This document shows, one piece after another, positions 36,094-45,581 of a stretch of 64,000 nucleotides of DNA. How positions within the stretch are numbered: the first letter of the stretch is position 1; each line of letters starts with the position of its first letter. Under the pieces are notes generated by a model. That model was given only the letters and a program-made list of their open reading frames with translations. It did no database searches and was not told where the DNA came from. Source of the DNA: Pedobacter suwonensis (GTDB lineage: Bacteria > Bacteroidota > Bacteroidia > Sphingobacteriales > Sphingobacteriaceae); the NCBI RefSeq assembly GCF_900111825.1, contig NZ_FOJM01000015.1:116970-180969 (forward strand). Reading direction: 5' to 3'. A program made the position numbers and the translations under genes.

Positions 36094-36822
36094 TTACTCT
36101 GCCATATTGTGGTAAACTGCCTGCACATCATCATCTTCCTCCAACTTATCAATCAATTTTAATACATCAGCAGCCTGCTCTTCAGTAACCTCATGGTGAG
36201 ATAAAGCAATGCGCTCCAATTTTGAACTTTTCAACTCAATACCTTTCTCTTCCAGCGCTTTCTGTAAAGAACCAAAGTTTTCGAAAGCACCCTGCGCCAC
36301 CACGATATCGTTTCCTTCCTCATCGGCCTCCACATAAAGCTCTTCCAAACCAGCATCAATTAATTCGAACTCTAATTCTTCCAGATCCAAACCTTCTACA
36401 GGTACAAAACGAAAAATAGATTTGCGGTTAAAAACAAAATCCAGCGATCCGGTTTTCCCCAGGGTACCGTTCGTTTTATTAAAATAACTACGTACGTTTG
36501 CGACCGTACGGTTGGTATTGTCAGTAGCTGTTTCAATTAAAACGGCTACACCATGTGGTGCGTACCCTTCGTATACAATCTCTTCATAGTTAGCCATCGA
36601 TTTATCAGAGGCACGTTTAATTGCAGCCTCTACCCTATCTTTCGGCATATTTACCGCTTTGGCATTTTGTATCGCTGTACGTAAGCGGGAATTGGTTTCC
36701 GGATGAGGTCCTGATTCCTTTACCGCCATTACAATATCTTTACCAATACGCGTAAACTGAACCGCCATTTTGGCCCAACGCTTAAATTTTCTCTCTTTTC
36801 TAAATTCGAATGCTCTTCCCAT
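36094..36822 (-). CDS. yebC: YebC/PmpR family DNA-binding or translation-associated protein
   Basis: A 242-residue cytosolic protein of the YebC family. Family motifs visible are MGRAFEFRKERKFKRWAKMA, DNPRLRTAIQNAKAVNMPKD-like text (here ETNSRLRTAIQNAKAVNMPK), EIVYEGYAPHGVAVLIE and GSLDFVFNRKSIF. The N-terminus differs from the usual MAGHSKWANI, as in other Bacteroidota members. Members have been described as transcription regulators and, more recently, as factors that help ribosomes at proline-rich stretches; which role applies here is not visible. It lies downstream of the threonine dehydrogenase gene on the same strand. Confidence 0.93.
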   Translation of the reverse strand: MGRAFEFRKERKFKRWAKMAVQFTRIGKDIVMAVKESGPHPETNSRLRTAIQNAKAVNMPKDRVEAAIKRASDKSMANYEEIVYEGYAPHGVAVLIETATDNTNRTVANVRSYFNKTNGTLGKTGSLDFVFNRKSIFRFVPVEGLDLEELEFELIDAGLEELYVEADEEGNDIVVAQGAFENFGSLQKALEEKGIELKSSKLERIALSHHEVTEEQAADVLKLIDKLEEDDDVQAVYHNMAE

Positions 36823-36888
36823 TATTTTAGTATTGAGATATAAGGTGTGAGAGGTGAGACCTTACGCCTTCAACCCTCTACCTATATC

Positions 36889-37833
36889 TTATTTTTTTAA
36901 ATTATTTAACATATCAATTGTAAGTTTCGATAAATCGAATGCTGGTTTCCATCCCCAGTCTTTTGTTGCATAACTATCATCAATAGACCGTGGCCAGCTG
37001 TTTGCAATTTGTTGACGGGGATCGTTATCGCTGTAAGTCAGCGTAAAATCCGGAATATGTTTTCTGATTTCAGCGGCCAAAACTTCAGGTGTAAAACTTA
37101 CCCCTGCAAAATTATAGCTGCTACGCACTGAAATCTGGTCTGCCGGAGCATCCATTAGTTCAATTGTTCCGCGGATCGCATCATCCATGTACATCATAGG
37201 CAGCTCTGTTTCTGCATTTAAAAAACTTTGATAACTGCCTTTCTTTAATGCGTCATGAAAAATGTGGATCGCATAATCCGTTGTTCCACCTCCCGGAGCA
37301 GCTTTCCAGCTAATGAGTCCCGGATAACGGATGCTACGAACATCCAATCCGTATTTTTGGTTATAATATTCACACCAGCGCTCTCCTGCCAGTTTACTGA
37401 TTCCGTAAACCGTATTCGGATCCATGATACAATATTGTGAAGTATGATCTTTTGGCGAATTTGGTCCGAATACAGCGATAGAACTTGGCCAATATACTTT
37501 TGCCGTTTTATATTCTAAGGCTAAATCTAACACATTTAGCAAACCGTTCATATTTAAATCCCAGGCTAGTTTTGGGTTTTGCTCACCGGTTGCCGATAAT
37601 AATGCCGCCAGGAGGTAAACTTGTGTGGGTCTGTATTTATGGAAAATGCCATTGATCATTTCTTTATCAAGTACATTCACAAATTCGAAAGGTGCAGAGT
37701 TTTTGATATCATAATCCGGCCTGCGTATATCGCACGCAACAACGTGATCATCACCATATATCTTACGTAACGTCGTTACTAACTCGGTGCCAATTTGACC
37801 GTTAGAACCTAAAACAACAATTTTTTCCTGCAT
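36889..37833 (-). CDS. L-threonine 3-dehydrogenase, SDR type
   Basis: This 314-residue NAD-dependent enzyme is of the extended SDR (epimerase-like) type. The nucleotide loop is VLGSNGQIGTEL and the active-site motif is YGISKLAGE (Tyr/Lys) preceded by WPSSIAVFGPN. The segment RSIRYPGLISWKAAPGGGTT with DYAIHIFHDAL is characteristic of short-chain threonine dehydrogenases known from Flavobacterium and animals. It oxidises threonine to 2-amino-3-oxobutanoate, the substrate of the kbl product encoded at 15130. The ATG at 37833 is the start; a TTG at 37854 lies within the -7 element. Confidence 0.88.
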   Translation of the reverse strand: MQEKIVVLGSNGQIGTELVTTLRKIYGDDHVVACDIRRPDYDIKNSAPFEFVNVLDKEMINGIFHKYRPTQVYLLAALLSATGEQNPKLAWDLNMNGLLNVLDLALEYKTAKVYWPSSIAVFGPNSPKDHTSQYCIMDPNTVYGISKLAGERWCEYYNQKYGLDVRSIRYPGLISWKAAPGGGTTDYAIHIFHDALKKGSYQSFLNAETELPMMYMDDAIRGTIELMDAPADQISVRSSYNFAGVSFTPEVLAAEIRKHIPDFTLTYSDNDPRQQIANSWPRSIDDSYATKDWGWKPAFDLSKLTIDMLNNLKK

Positions 37834-37851
37834 ATTTTTTTTGAGATTGAG

Positions 37852-37880
37852 CAAAGGTAAAAAAATGAGATAAAAGGCAA
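37852..37880 (-). promoter_or_regulatory. Promoter of the threonine dehydrogenase gene
   Basis: Minus-strand TTG (37880-37878), an 18-base spacer and TACCTTTG (37859-37852): the most complete Bacteroidota promoter in the window. The leader would be about 13 bases. Confidence 0.65.
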
Positions 37881-38265
37881 TAAAATATTTTAAGATGACG
37901 TTTAAACCTTTAATATGTAAACCGGGAAGTTATTAACCGGATAAAGGATCAGATCAAGAAAAAATGCTAACCAAAAACTACCAACTCAGTCGGATGAACT
38001 TTAATCAATTGTGATTGATAAAACCGCTAAATTGAAAGCCACGTTATACCTGATTTTTGCCTGAAAAATCTTCATTTTTAGATTTATAGCTCAGAAACGC
38101 ATTTATATATACTAAATGTATTTTTTACACCAAGTAAAATTTAAATAAAAACGCCATTTAAAACGTCGCTGAGCCACAAATTAATCCCTATTTAGAATAA
38201 TTCTACTCAGTAACAATCATATTTCATACTGTTAATTTAATTTAAAAAATTCATTCTTTACGCTA
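37881..38265. other. Divergent intergenic region, no gene
   Basis: About 385 AT-rich bases between divergent genes. A small hairpin GATTTTT-gcctg-AAAAATC lies near 38054-38072. Nothing else is recognised. Confidence 0.4.
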
Positions 38266-38273
38266 TATTTTTG
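38266..38273 (+). promoter_or_regulatory. -7 promoter element of the sugar-oxidation cluster
   Basis: TATTTTTG matches TAnnTTTG in a T-rich stretch 53 bases before the first ATG of the cluster. The -33 part is weak. Confidence 0.4.
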
Positions 38274-38326
38274 CTAATATTACTAACTCAACACATAAGT
38301 AACCAAAATATAAAATCATAAATACG

Positions 38327-38914
38327 ATGCACAGAAGAGAAGCACTCAAAAACGTTGCATTTTTGCTGGGTGGAGCAATCTCAGCAAGTACAATGGGCGT
38401 GTTATTTGAAAGTTTTACGCTCCCCGAAAATGAAAAAAACTTTGTAAACTATTCACTGGAAGACGAAAAGATTTTTGCTGAATTTGCTGATATTATCGTT
38501 CCTACTACCAAATCATCTGCAGGTGCCAAAGCAGCTGGATTAGGTAAGTTTATTCCGATGATGATGAAAGATTGTTACCCTGCCACCATGCAAACTTCCT
38601 TTGCAAAAGGCTTTAAAGATCTTCAGGCAAAATCGATGAAAGATTTTGGCAAAAGTTATCTTGCGTTAACACCTGCCGACCGCACAAAGTTAATGATCGA
38701 TTTGAGAGCTATTGCACTTGCTCAGAAAGAAAGCAAATCAGAAGACAATAAAGATTTAGCTTATTTTTTCATCACAGCAAGAGATTTAACCCTGCTCGGC
38801 TACTATTCTTCAGAAATTGGTTGTACCAAAGCGAGGGAATATGTCCTTATTCCGGGCCGCTATGATGGCAACGCGCCTTTAAAACCTGGCCAAAAATCCT
38901 GGGCTACCTCCTAA
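38327..38914 (+). CDS. Gluconate 2-dehydrogenase subunit 3 family protein (small subunit of a GMC dehydrogenase)
   Basis: A 195-residue protein with a twin-arginine-like leader (HRREALKNVAFLLGGA). The rest matches the Gluconate_2-dh3 family (EDEKIFAEFADIIVPTTKSS, then AYFFITARDLTLLGYYSSE). Such small subunits escort the folded flavin subunit through the Tat system and stay bound to it. The gene lies 18 bases upstream of the GMC flavoprotein gene, as in periplasmic FAD sugar dehydrogenases, including glucoside 3-dehydrogenases. First gene of the 11-gene cluster. Confidence 0.88.
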   Translation: MHRREALKNVAFLLGGAISASTMGVLFESFTLPENEKNFVNYSLEDEKIFAEFADIIVPTTKSSAGAKAAGLGKFIPMMMKDCYPATMQTSFAKGFKDLQAKSMKDFGKSYLALTPADRTKLMIDLRAIALAQKESKSEDNKDLAYFFITARDLTLLGYYSSEIGCTKAREYVLIPGRYDGNAPLKPGQKSWATS

Positions 38915-38932
38915 CAACAACTACAAAACATC

Positions 38933-40633
38933 ATGAATTTAAATACGAATTTAAAAGCAGAAAATACTTACGATGCTATTGTTATAGGATCGGGGATTAG
39001 TGGCGGCTGGGCTGCAAAAGAACTTACCGAAAAAGGTCTACGTGTACTGATGCTCGAAAGAGGAATGAACATTGAGCACATTACCGGTTACGAAAATGCG
39101 ATGAAAAATCCATGGGATTTTAAACATGCAGGCAGACTTACCGAAGAGCAAAAACGTACCCACCCGGTACAAAAAAGGGATTATCCATACCAGGAAGCAA
39201 ACGAAAAATGGTGGGTAAACGATTTAGAATGCCCGTATACCGAAGATAAACGTTTCGATTGGTACCGTGGTTTCCATGTAGGAGGTAAATCATTGATGTG
39301 GGGCCGCCAGAGTTACCGTTTAAGCGACCACAACTTTGAAGATAATGCAAAAGATGGTCATGGAAACGACTGGCCGATCCGCTATGCAGAACTTTCCCCT
39401 TGGTACGATTATGCAGAACGTTTTGCGGGTATCAGTGGCTCTAACGAAAACTGGCCAACTTGCCCGGACGGGCAGTTCCTACCTCCGATGGATTTAAACA
39501 TTGTAGAAAAATCGGTAAAAGCGCGGATAGAAGAACATTATAAAAGAGAACGGATTATGATGATTGGCCGTGTGGCTAACCTCACTGTTCCGCACAAAGG
39601 CCGTGGAAATTGCCAATACAGAAACCTGTGCAGCCGCGGTTGTCCGTTTGGCGCTTACTTTAGTACGCAGTCTTCAACCCTGCCTGCGGCAATGGCAACC
39701 AAACGTTTAACTTTGCGTCCATACTCGATCGTAAATCATATCATATATGATAAGGATACCAAGAAGGCTAAAGGCGTAATGGTTATCGATGCAGAAACCA
39801 ACAAAACGATGGAGTTTTATGCAAAAATCATTTTTGTAAACGGTTCTACATTAGGCTCTACATTTATTTTATTGAATTCAACATCAGAAGCACATCCTAA
39901 TGGACTGGGCAATGGCAGCGGCCAGTTGGGCCATAACTTAATGGATCACCATTTCCGTTGCGGAGCTTCCGGAGAGGCTGAAGGCTTTGACGATAAATAC
40001 ACGTATGGTCGTCGTGCAAACGGTATTTATGTACCAAGATACCAGAATATCGGTAAGGATAAACGTGACTATTTACGTGGTTTCGGTTACCAGGGCGGTG
40101 CGAGTAGAAGCAACTGGCAAAATGATGTTGCTGAATTATCGTTTGGTGCAGATCTGAAACAAAAAATGACCACTCCGGGAAAATGGACCATGGGATTGGG
40201 CGGTTTCGGGGAAATGTTGCCTTACTACGAAAACAAGGTTTATATTGACAAAACCAAAAAAGATAAATGGGGTCAGCCTGTATTGGCAATTGATTGCGAA
40301 TACAAAGAGAACGAGAAAAAAATGCGTGTGGATATGATGAATGACGCTGCTGAAATGTTAGAAAGAGCAGGCATAAAAAATATCAGAACATATGATAATG
40401 GCTGCTATCCGGGCATGGCGATCCACGAAATGGGTACTGCCAGAATGGGTAACGATCCAAAAACTTCAGTGCTCAACAAATGGAACCAGATGCACGAAGT
40501 GAACAATGTTTTTGTAACCGATGGATCTTGCATGCCATCAATCGCTTGCCAAAACCCTTCGTTAACATTTATGGCGCTAACTGCGCGTGCTGCTGATTAT
40601 GCAGTAAAAGAACTAAAGAAAAAGAATATCTAG
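38933..40633 (+). CDS. GMC-family FAD oxidoreductase, catalytic subunit of a probable glycoside 3-dehydrogenase
   Basis: The 566-residue flavoprotein has an N-terminal FAD fold (DAIVIGSGISGGWAAKEL, then LMLERG). The C-terminal GMC domain has the probable catalytic His in AIHEMGTARMG and the second active residue in CQNPSLTFMALTARAAD. A Cys-rich insert, GNCQYRNLCSRGCPFGA near residues 223-239, resembles the iron-sulphur site of bacterial FAD-dependent glucose and glucoside dehydrogenases. No leader of its own is present, consistent with hitch-hiking on the Tat small subunit encoded upstream. C3 oxidation of sugars is inferred from cluster content; other sugar-alcohol substrates remain possible. 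Confidence 0.88.
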   Translation: MNLNTNLKAENTYDAIVIGSGISGGWAAKELTEKGLRVLMLERGMNIEHITGYENAMKNPWDFKHAGRLTEEQKRTHPVQKRDYPYQEANEKWWVNDLECPYTEDKRFDWYRGFHVGGKSLMWGRQSYRLSDHNFEDNAKDGHGNDWPIRYAELSPWYDYAERFAGISGSNENWPTCPDGQFLPPMDLNIVEKSVKARIEEHYKRERIMMIGRVANLTVPHKGRGNCQYRNLCSRGCPFGAYFSTQSSTLPAAMATKRLTLRPYSIVNHIIYDKDTKKAKGVMVIDAETNKTMEFYAKIIFVNGSTLGSTFILLNSTSEAHPNGLGNGSGQLGHNLMDHHFRCGASGEAEGFDDKYTYGRRANGIYVPRYQNIGKDKRDYLRGFGYQGGASRSNWQNDVAELSFGADLKQKMTTPGKWTMGLGGFGEMLPYYENKVYIDKTKKDKWGQPVLAIDCEYKENEKKMRVDMMNDAAEMLERAGIKNIRTYDNGCYPGMAIHEMGTARMGNDPKTSVLNKWNQMHEVNNVFVTDGSCMPSIACQNPSLTFMALTARAADYAVKELKKKNI

Positions 40634-40717
40634 AAAGGTTTCAAGGTAGAAGGTTTAAGGTGTAAGGTTAAAAACCCTATGCCCTAAACCTTTAGCCCTA
40701 TACCCCATAATTCAAAC

Positions 40718-41875
40718 ATGAAAAGAAAATTAAGAATGGGCATGATAGGCGGTGGAAAAGACGCCTTCATCGGTGCCGTACACCGTTTGGCCGCTAACAT
40801 GGATGGCCTGATCGAATTATCTGCCGGAGCGCTAAGTGTAAATCCTGAAGTTGGATACGAATCTGGAAAAATGCTTTTTCTTCCCGATAACAGGATATAC
40901 AACAACTATGAAGAAATGCTGACCAAAGAAAGTGAGTTGCCAGCAGACGAAAGAATAGATTTTGTAACCATTGTTACCCCAAACTTTGCCCACTTTGCCC
41001 CGGCAATGATGGCATTGGACAAAGGATTTAACGTTGTGATTGAGAAACCAATGACGTTAACTTTAGAAGAAGCAAAAGAACTTCATGCTAAAGTGGAAGA
41101 AACGGGATTAACCCTTTGTTTAACCCACACCTACTCTGGATATCCGATGGTTAAGCAAGCCAAACAAATGGTTAGCGAAGGCAAATTAGGTGCTATCCGT
41201 AAAATTGTAGTAGAATATCCGCAAGGCTGGTTAAGCACACTTTCTGAACGCGAAGGCAATGCGCAGGCAGCCTGGCGTACTGACCCTTCTAAAACTGGTA
41301 AAAGTGGTTGCATGGGCGACATTGGTACACATGCAGCACACCTTGCTGAATATATTTCGGGATTAAAAATCACTAAAATTTGTGCCGATTTAAATATTGT
41401 AGTTCCCGGCAGAGCCATTGATGATGACGGTAACGTACTCTTAAAATTCGATAATGGCGCCAATGGCGTATTGGTGGCCTCACAAATTGCTGCCGGCGAG
41501 GAAAACGCACTGAAAATCAGGGTTTATGGCGAAAAAGGCGGCTTAGAATGGCACCAGATGGAACCCAATACCATGATTGTAAGATGGTTAGATGCACCAG
41601 CCCAGATCTACAGAACAGGTAATGGCTATATGGATAGTTTTGCAAAACACAATACCCGTACACCGGGCGGCCACCCTGAAGGTTATTTAGAGGCTTTTGC
41701 CAATATCTATAAAAACTTTGCACTTACTGTAGATGCAAAATTAAACAATGAACAACCTACGGCAGAAATGCTTGATTTCCCCGGAACCTCAGATGGAATC
41801 AGAGGAATGGCGTTTATTGAAAATGTAGTGGCTTCTGGCCAATCAGACCAAAAATGGTTCGACTATAAAATATAA
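40718..41875 (+). CDS. Gfo/Idh/MocA family oxidoreductase
   Basis: The 385-residue cytosolic enzyme has an N-terminal NAD(P) domain with MGMIGGGKDAFIGAVH, the signature VIEKPMTLTLEEAKELH (Lys of EKP) and the catalytic His region GDIGTHAAHLAEYISG. No export signal is seen. In the cluster it would catalyse reversible oxidation or reduction of a keto-sugar with NAD(H). The gene is 84 bases after the GMC gene, separated by degenerate repeat text, and 9 bases before the isomerase gene, so coupled to it. Confidence 0.9.
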   Translation: MKRKLRMGMIGGGKDAFIGAVHRLAANMDGLIELSAGALSVNPEVGYESGKMLFLPDNRIYNNYEEMLTKESELPADERIDFVTIVTPNFAHFAPAMMALDKGFNVVIEKPMTLTLEEAKELHAKVEETGLTLCLTHTYSGYPMVKQAKQMVSEGKLGAIRKIVVEYPQGWLSTLSEREGNAQAAWRTDPSKTGKSGCMGDIGTHAAHLAEYISGLKITKICADLNIVVPGRAIDDDGNVLLKFDNGANGVLVASQIAAGEENALKIRVYGEKGGLEWHQMEPNTMIVRWLDAPAQIYRTGNGYMDSFAKHNTRTPGGHPEGYLEAFANIYKNFALTVDAKLNNEQPTAEMLDFPGTSDGIRGMAFIENVVASGQSDQKWFDYKI

Positions 41876-41884
41876 CAACCCGGC

Positions 41885-42937
41885 ATGACAACAATAAAAG
41901 GACCAGCTGTATTTTTAGCACAGTTTATAAGCGACGAAGCACCATTTAATTCACTAGACAGCATTTGCAAGTGGGCTGCAGATTTAGGATTTAAAGGCAT
42001 CCAGATGCCGACCCTTGATACCCGCTTTATTGATCTTAAACAAGCAGCAGAAAGTAAAACCTATGCTGATGAGTTAAAAGGTAAGATTGCAACCTACGGT
42101 TTGGAAATAACCGAACTGTCAACACACCTGCAAGGTCAGTTGGTTGCCGTTCATCCTGCTTACGATGATTTATTTGATGCTTTTGCGCCAAAAGATGTGC
42201 ATAAAAACCCAAAAGCCAGAACGGAATGGGCTGTACAACAGATGAAATATGCTGCACAGGCATCGCAGAACCTGGGTTTAAATGCACATGCAACGTTTAG
42301 TGGCTCATTATTATGGCAATATTTTCACCCCTGGCCTCAACGTCCGGCCGGATTGGTTGAAGAAGGTTTTGCAGAACTGGCAAAACGGTGGACACCGATC
42401 TTAAACGAATTTGACCAATGTGGTGTAGACGTTTGCTACGAAATCCATCCCGGAGAGGATTTATTTGATGGTGAAACTTACGAGATGTTTCTTGCGGCAG
42501 TGAATAATCATCCGCGGGCATGCTTATTGTATGATCCATCTCACTTTGTGTTGCAACAATTGGATTACATTCAGTACATCGATTTTTACCACGAACGCAT
42601 CAAAGCTTTCCATGTAAAGGATGCAGAATTTAATCCTACAGGCAAACAGGGCACTTTTGGCGGATACCAGAGTTGGGCAAACCGCGCAGGTCGCTACCGC
42701 TCGCCAGGTGATGGACAGGTTGATTTTAAAACCATTTTTAGTAAATTAGCCCAGTATGATTTTAAAGGTTGGGCTGTAATGGAATGGGAATGCTGTATTA
42801 AAAACCAGCAGGATGGCGCCCGGGAAGGTGCAGAATTTATCAAAAAGCACATTATTAATGTAACTGATAAAGCATTTGATGATTTTGCTGCATCGGGCAG
42901 TGACAGCGCTTTCAATAAAAGAATATTAGGATTATAA
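41885..42937 (+). CDS. TIM-barrel sugar phosphate isomerase/epimerase family protein
   Basis: A 350-residue cytosolic protein of the xylose-isomerase-like TIM-barrel family. Metal-binding residues are visible: Glu in VCYEIHPGEDLFDG, Asp/His in LLYDPSHFVLQQ, the HVKDAE motif and the final Glu in WAVMEWEC. It has a longer C-terminal tail than the other three isomerases in this cluster and lacks their Tat leader. Coupled to the Gfo/Idh/MocA gene upstream (9 bases). The reaction is not known; keto-sugar epimerisation or enediol hydration would suit the context. Confidence 0.87.
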   Translation: MTTIKGPAVFLAQFISDEAPFNSLDSICKWAADLGFKGIQMPTLDTRFIDLKQAAESKTYADELKGKIATYGLEITELSTHLQGQLVAVHPAYDDLFDAFAPKDVHKNPKARTEWAVQQMKYAAQASQNLGLNAHATFSGSLLWQYFHPWPQRPAGLVEEGFAELAKRWTPILNEFDQCGVDVCYEIHPGEDLFDGETYEMFLAAVNNHPRACLLYDPSHFVLQQLDYIQYIDFYHERIKAFHVKDAEFNPTGKQGTFGGYQSWANRAGRYRSPGDGQVDFKTIFSKLAQYDFKGWAVMEWECCIKNQQDGAREGAEFIKKHIINVTDKAFDDFAASGSDSAFNKRILGL

Positions 42938-42965
42938 AAATAACAACACACAAAACACACACAAC

Positions 42966-43352
42966 ATGAAAAAAACATTTTTAATTTTAGGCGCTGTAGT
43001 CATTTTTATGGCGTCGTTTTCAAAGGCTGATTTAGCAAAAGAGAAGGCTGTGCTTGCAACAGCAACAACAACAACCCACGCTGCCTTTCAATCAAATCCG
43101 GGCGAAAAGCTGATCAACAAATCAGACTGCTTAGGCTGTCATAATAAAACCAATAAAATTATTGGCCCTGCGTACGTAGATATCGCAAAAAAATATCCGG
43201 CTACCGAAAAAAACATCAACATGTTGGCCGATAAGATTATTAAAGGTGGAACAGGTGTTTGGGGCAATATGCCGATGACCGCACATGCTACGCTTAAAAA
43301 AGATGATGCCAAACTTATGGTAAAGTATATTTTATCTTTAAAGAAAAAATAG
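42966..43352 (+). CDS. Class I c-type cytochrome
   Basis: This 128-residue periplasmic electron carrier has a signal peptide. The haem site is C55-LG-C58-H59 in SDCLGCHNKTNKIIGPAY, and the second axial ligand is the Met in WGNMPMTAH near residue 107. One haem is bound. The fold resembles cytochrome c-551/552. Its position between sugar-oxidation genes suggests it takes electrons from the GMC flavoprotein and passes them to the respiratory chain. Confidence 0.93.
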   Translation: MKKTFLILGAVVIFMASFSKADLAKEKAVLATATTTTHAAFQSNPGEKLINKSDCLGCHNKTNKIIGPAYVDIAKKYPATEKNINMLADKIIKGGTGVWGNMPMTAHATLKKDDAKLMVKYILSLKKK

Positions 43353-43384
43353 TCGAATTTAGCTAGCAAATCGATTTACTAAAT

Positions 43385-44842
43385 ATGAAAACAGAGCATG
43401 AAAATAAAAACACGAGTAACCGCCGTGATTTTATTAAAACTTCAGCAATCGCTGCCGCTGCCTTTATGATTGTTCCGCGCCACGTTTTGGGCGGAACTGG
43501 CTATTTAGCACCGAGCGATCGCCTATTGGTTGCCGGCATTGGGGTTGGCGGAAAAGGCCAAAGCGATTTGGATATGTTTTACAAAAGTGGAAAAGCAGAT
43601 ATTGCTTTCCTGTGTGATGTAGACGATCGTCGCGCGGCAACTAGCGTAAAAGCTTTCCCTAAAGCAAAATATTATAAAGATTGGCGCGAAATGCTGGATA
43701 AAGAGCATAAAAACTTCGATGCTGTCTCTGTTTCTACTCCCGATCATAACCATGCCATACAGGCTTTAGCTGCCATGCAGCTGGGTAAGCATGTTTACGT
43801 TCAAAAACCACTAACACACGATATTTATGAAGCGCGGATTCTGACCGCAGCCGCAAAAAAATATAAAGTGGTTACGCAAATGGGCAATCAAGGGGCATCA
43901 AATGATGGTCCACGCCAGATGAAGGAATGGTACGAAGCGGGTTTAATCGGTGACGTGCATACAGTTTATGCCTGGACCAACCGCCCGGTATGGCCTCAGG
44001 GTATTCCGTGGCCAAGTCAAAAAGCAGAAATCCCTAAAGAATTAGACTGGAATTTATGGTTGGGGACAGCCCCTGAAAAGGACTATGTAGATAAATTGGT
44101 TCCATTTAACTGGCGCGGCTGGTGGGACTACGGAACAGGCGCTTTAGGCGATATGGGTTGCCACTTAATCGAAGCTCCTTTTAGCGTATTAAATTTAAAA
44201 TATGCCAAAGAGGTGCAGGCCAGTGTAGGTTCTGTTTATGTGGATGAATTTAAACGCGGTTATTTCCCAGAAAGCTGCCCGCCGTCAAGCCATGTTACCT
44301 TAAAGTTCCCCAAAACGGATAAAACCAAAGGTGATGTTACCTTACATTGGATGGATGGTGGGATCCAGCCAGAACGGCCGGAAGAATTAGAAGCGAATGA
44401 AACTTTTGGCGATGGTGGCAACGGTACGTTATTTATCGGAACAAAAGGTAAGATGATGGCCGAAACCTATAGTGCAAACCCTAAATTATTGCCTTTAAGT
44501 AAAAACAAGGACATTAAAGTTGCACCAAAATATGCCCGGGTACCAGATGGAGCAAACGGACACTACAAGCAATGGGTTGAAGCGGCAATTGCTGGTTACG
44601 GCAAACAAGAAGTGAGTTCGCCTTTCGAAATTGCTGGTCCGTTAACGGAGGCTTTATTGATGGCCAACCTGGCCATCAGAAGTTTTGATGTACAAAAAAC
44701 GGTAAATGGTAAGACCAGTTACCCGGGCAGGTATATGAAGATGCTTTGGGATAACGATAATATGAAAGTGACCAACTTTGACGAAGCAAACCAGTTTGTT
44801 AAACGCGAATACCGTAAAGGCTGGAACAATTTAACACTTTAA
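43385..44842 (+). CDS. Tat-exported Gfo/Idh/MocA family oxidoreductase
   Basis: The 485-residue protein starts with a twin-arginine leader (NRRDFIKTSAIAAAAFMIVP). The NAD(P) domain follows (AGIGVGGKGQSDLD, VSVSTPDHNHAIQAL) with the signature YVQKPLTHDIYEARIL, a Gln-Lys-Pro form of the usual Glu-Lys-Pro. The second part has WWDYGTGALGDMGCHLIEAP with the probable catalytic His. Export with bound cofactor is typical of the Bacteroidota branch. It probably acts on glycosides or keto-glycosides in the periplasm. 32 bases downstream of the cytochrome gene. Confidence 0.9.
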   Translation: MKTEHENKNTSNRRDFIKTSAIAAAAFMIVPRHVLGGTGYLAPSDRLLVAGIGVGGKGQSDLDMFYKSGKADIAFLCDVDDRRAATSVKAFPKAKYYKDWREMLDKEHKNFDAVSVSTPDHNHAIQALAAMQLGKHVYVQKPLTHDIYEARILTAAAKKYKVVTQMGNQGASNDGPRQMKEWYEAGLIGDVHTVYAWTNRPVWPQGIPWPSQKAEIPKELDWNLWLGTAPEKDYVDKLVPFNWRGWWDYGTGALGDMGCHLIEAPFSVLNLKYAKEVQASVGSVYVDEFKRGYFPESCPPSSHVTLKFPKTDKTKGDVTLHWMDGGIQPERPEELEANETFGDGGNGTLFIGTKGKMMAETYSANPKLLPLSKNKDIKVAPKYARVPDGANGHYKQWVEAAIAGYGKQEVSSPFEIAGPLTEALLMANLAIRSFDVQKTVNGKTSYPGRYMKMLWDNDNMKVTNFDEANQFVKREYRKGWNNLTL

Positions 44843-44849
44843 TTATTAC

Positions 44850-44882
44850 AAACCCGCAGATTTTAAAAAACCTAGGGGGTTT
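44850..44882. repeat. Decayed copy of the AAACCCGCAG palindrome
   Basis: AAACCCGCAGATTTT and AACCTAGGGGGTTT are a degenerate version of the hairpin at 49731-49763. It lies 7 bases after a stop codon and could weakly attenuate transcription. Confidence 0.45.
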
Positions 44883-44894
44883 AATTTGAAAAAA

Positions 44895-45575
44895 ATGAAA
44901 AAAATCTTTCTTTCTGCTTGCATTATGCTGGCAGTTACACAAATATCAAAAGCCCAAAAAGGCTTTAAACCACTTTTTGATGGTAAAACCACAACTGGCT
45001 GGCATACATACAACAAAACTACTGTTGGTAGTGGCTGGCAGGTTCAGGATGGTGCATTACACCTGGATTTAGCTAAAAAAGGTAAAGACGGTGGTGGCGA
45101 TTTGGTTACCGATAAAGAATATGGTGATTTCCACTTAAAGTATGACTGGAAAGTAGCTCCAAAAGCAAATAGCGGCCTTATTTTTTATGTTCACGAAGAG
45201 CCTAAATACCATGCTACCTATTCTACCGGCTTAGAAATGCAGGTAATCGATAATGATGGCCACCCTGATGGAAAAATCACAAAACACCGTGCCGGCGATC
45301 TTTATGACCTGGTAAAAAGTTCGTCAGAACCCGTTAAACCGGTTGGCGAGTGGAATAAAGCTGAGATCATCAGCAAAAAAGGAAAGCTAACTTTAATTTT
45401 GAATGGTGTTGAAGTAGTAAAAACAACCCTTTGGGATGATAACTGGAAAAAGATTGTTGCAGGAAGCAAATTTGCCACATGGGAAAACTGGGGGACTTTT
45501 AAAACCGGTAAAATTGCCCTACAGGATCATGGAGATGAAGTTTGGTACAAAAACATCTCTATCAAAGAACTATAG
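44895..45575 (+). CDS. DUF1080 family protein (3-keto-disaccharide hydrolase / 3-keto-glycoside lyase type)
   Basis: A 226-residue secreted protein with a signal peptide (KKIFLSACIMLAVTQISKA). The whole mature part is one DUF1080 beta-sandwich: FKPLFDGKTTTGWH near the start, WQVQDGALHLDL, GDFHLKYDWKVAPKANSGLI and TGLEMQVIDNDGHPD. From memory, members act on 3-keto sugars, either hydrolysing 3-keto-disaccharides or cleaving 3-keto-glycosides by elimination. That matches the oxidoreductases around it. The ATG at 44895 is used; the TTG at 44888-9 lies in AT-rich repeat text. Confidence 0.9.
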   Translation: MKKIFLSACIMLAVTQISKAQKGFKPLFDGKTTTGWHTYNKTTVGSGWQVQDGALHLDLAKKGKDGGGDLVTDKEYGDFHLKYDWKVAPKANSGLIFYVHEEPKYHATYSTGLEMQVIDNDGHPDGKITKHRAGDLYDLVKSSSEPVKPVGEWNKAEIISKKGKLTLILNGVEVVKTTLWDDNWKKIVAGSKFATWENWGTFKTGKIALQDHGDEVWYKNISIKEL

Positions 45576-45581
45576 GAAACG

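Noticed and set aside
37855..38326. Possible tRNA or riboswitch in the large divergent gap
   Set aside because: I find no cloverleaf, no TTCGA-type arm pair and no known riboswitch core; only a small hairpin.
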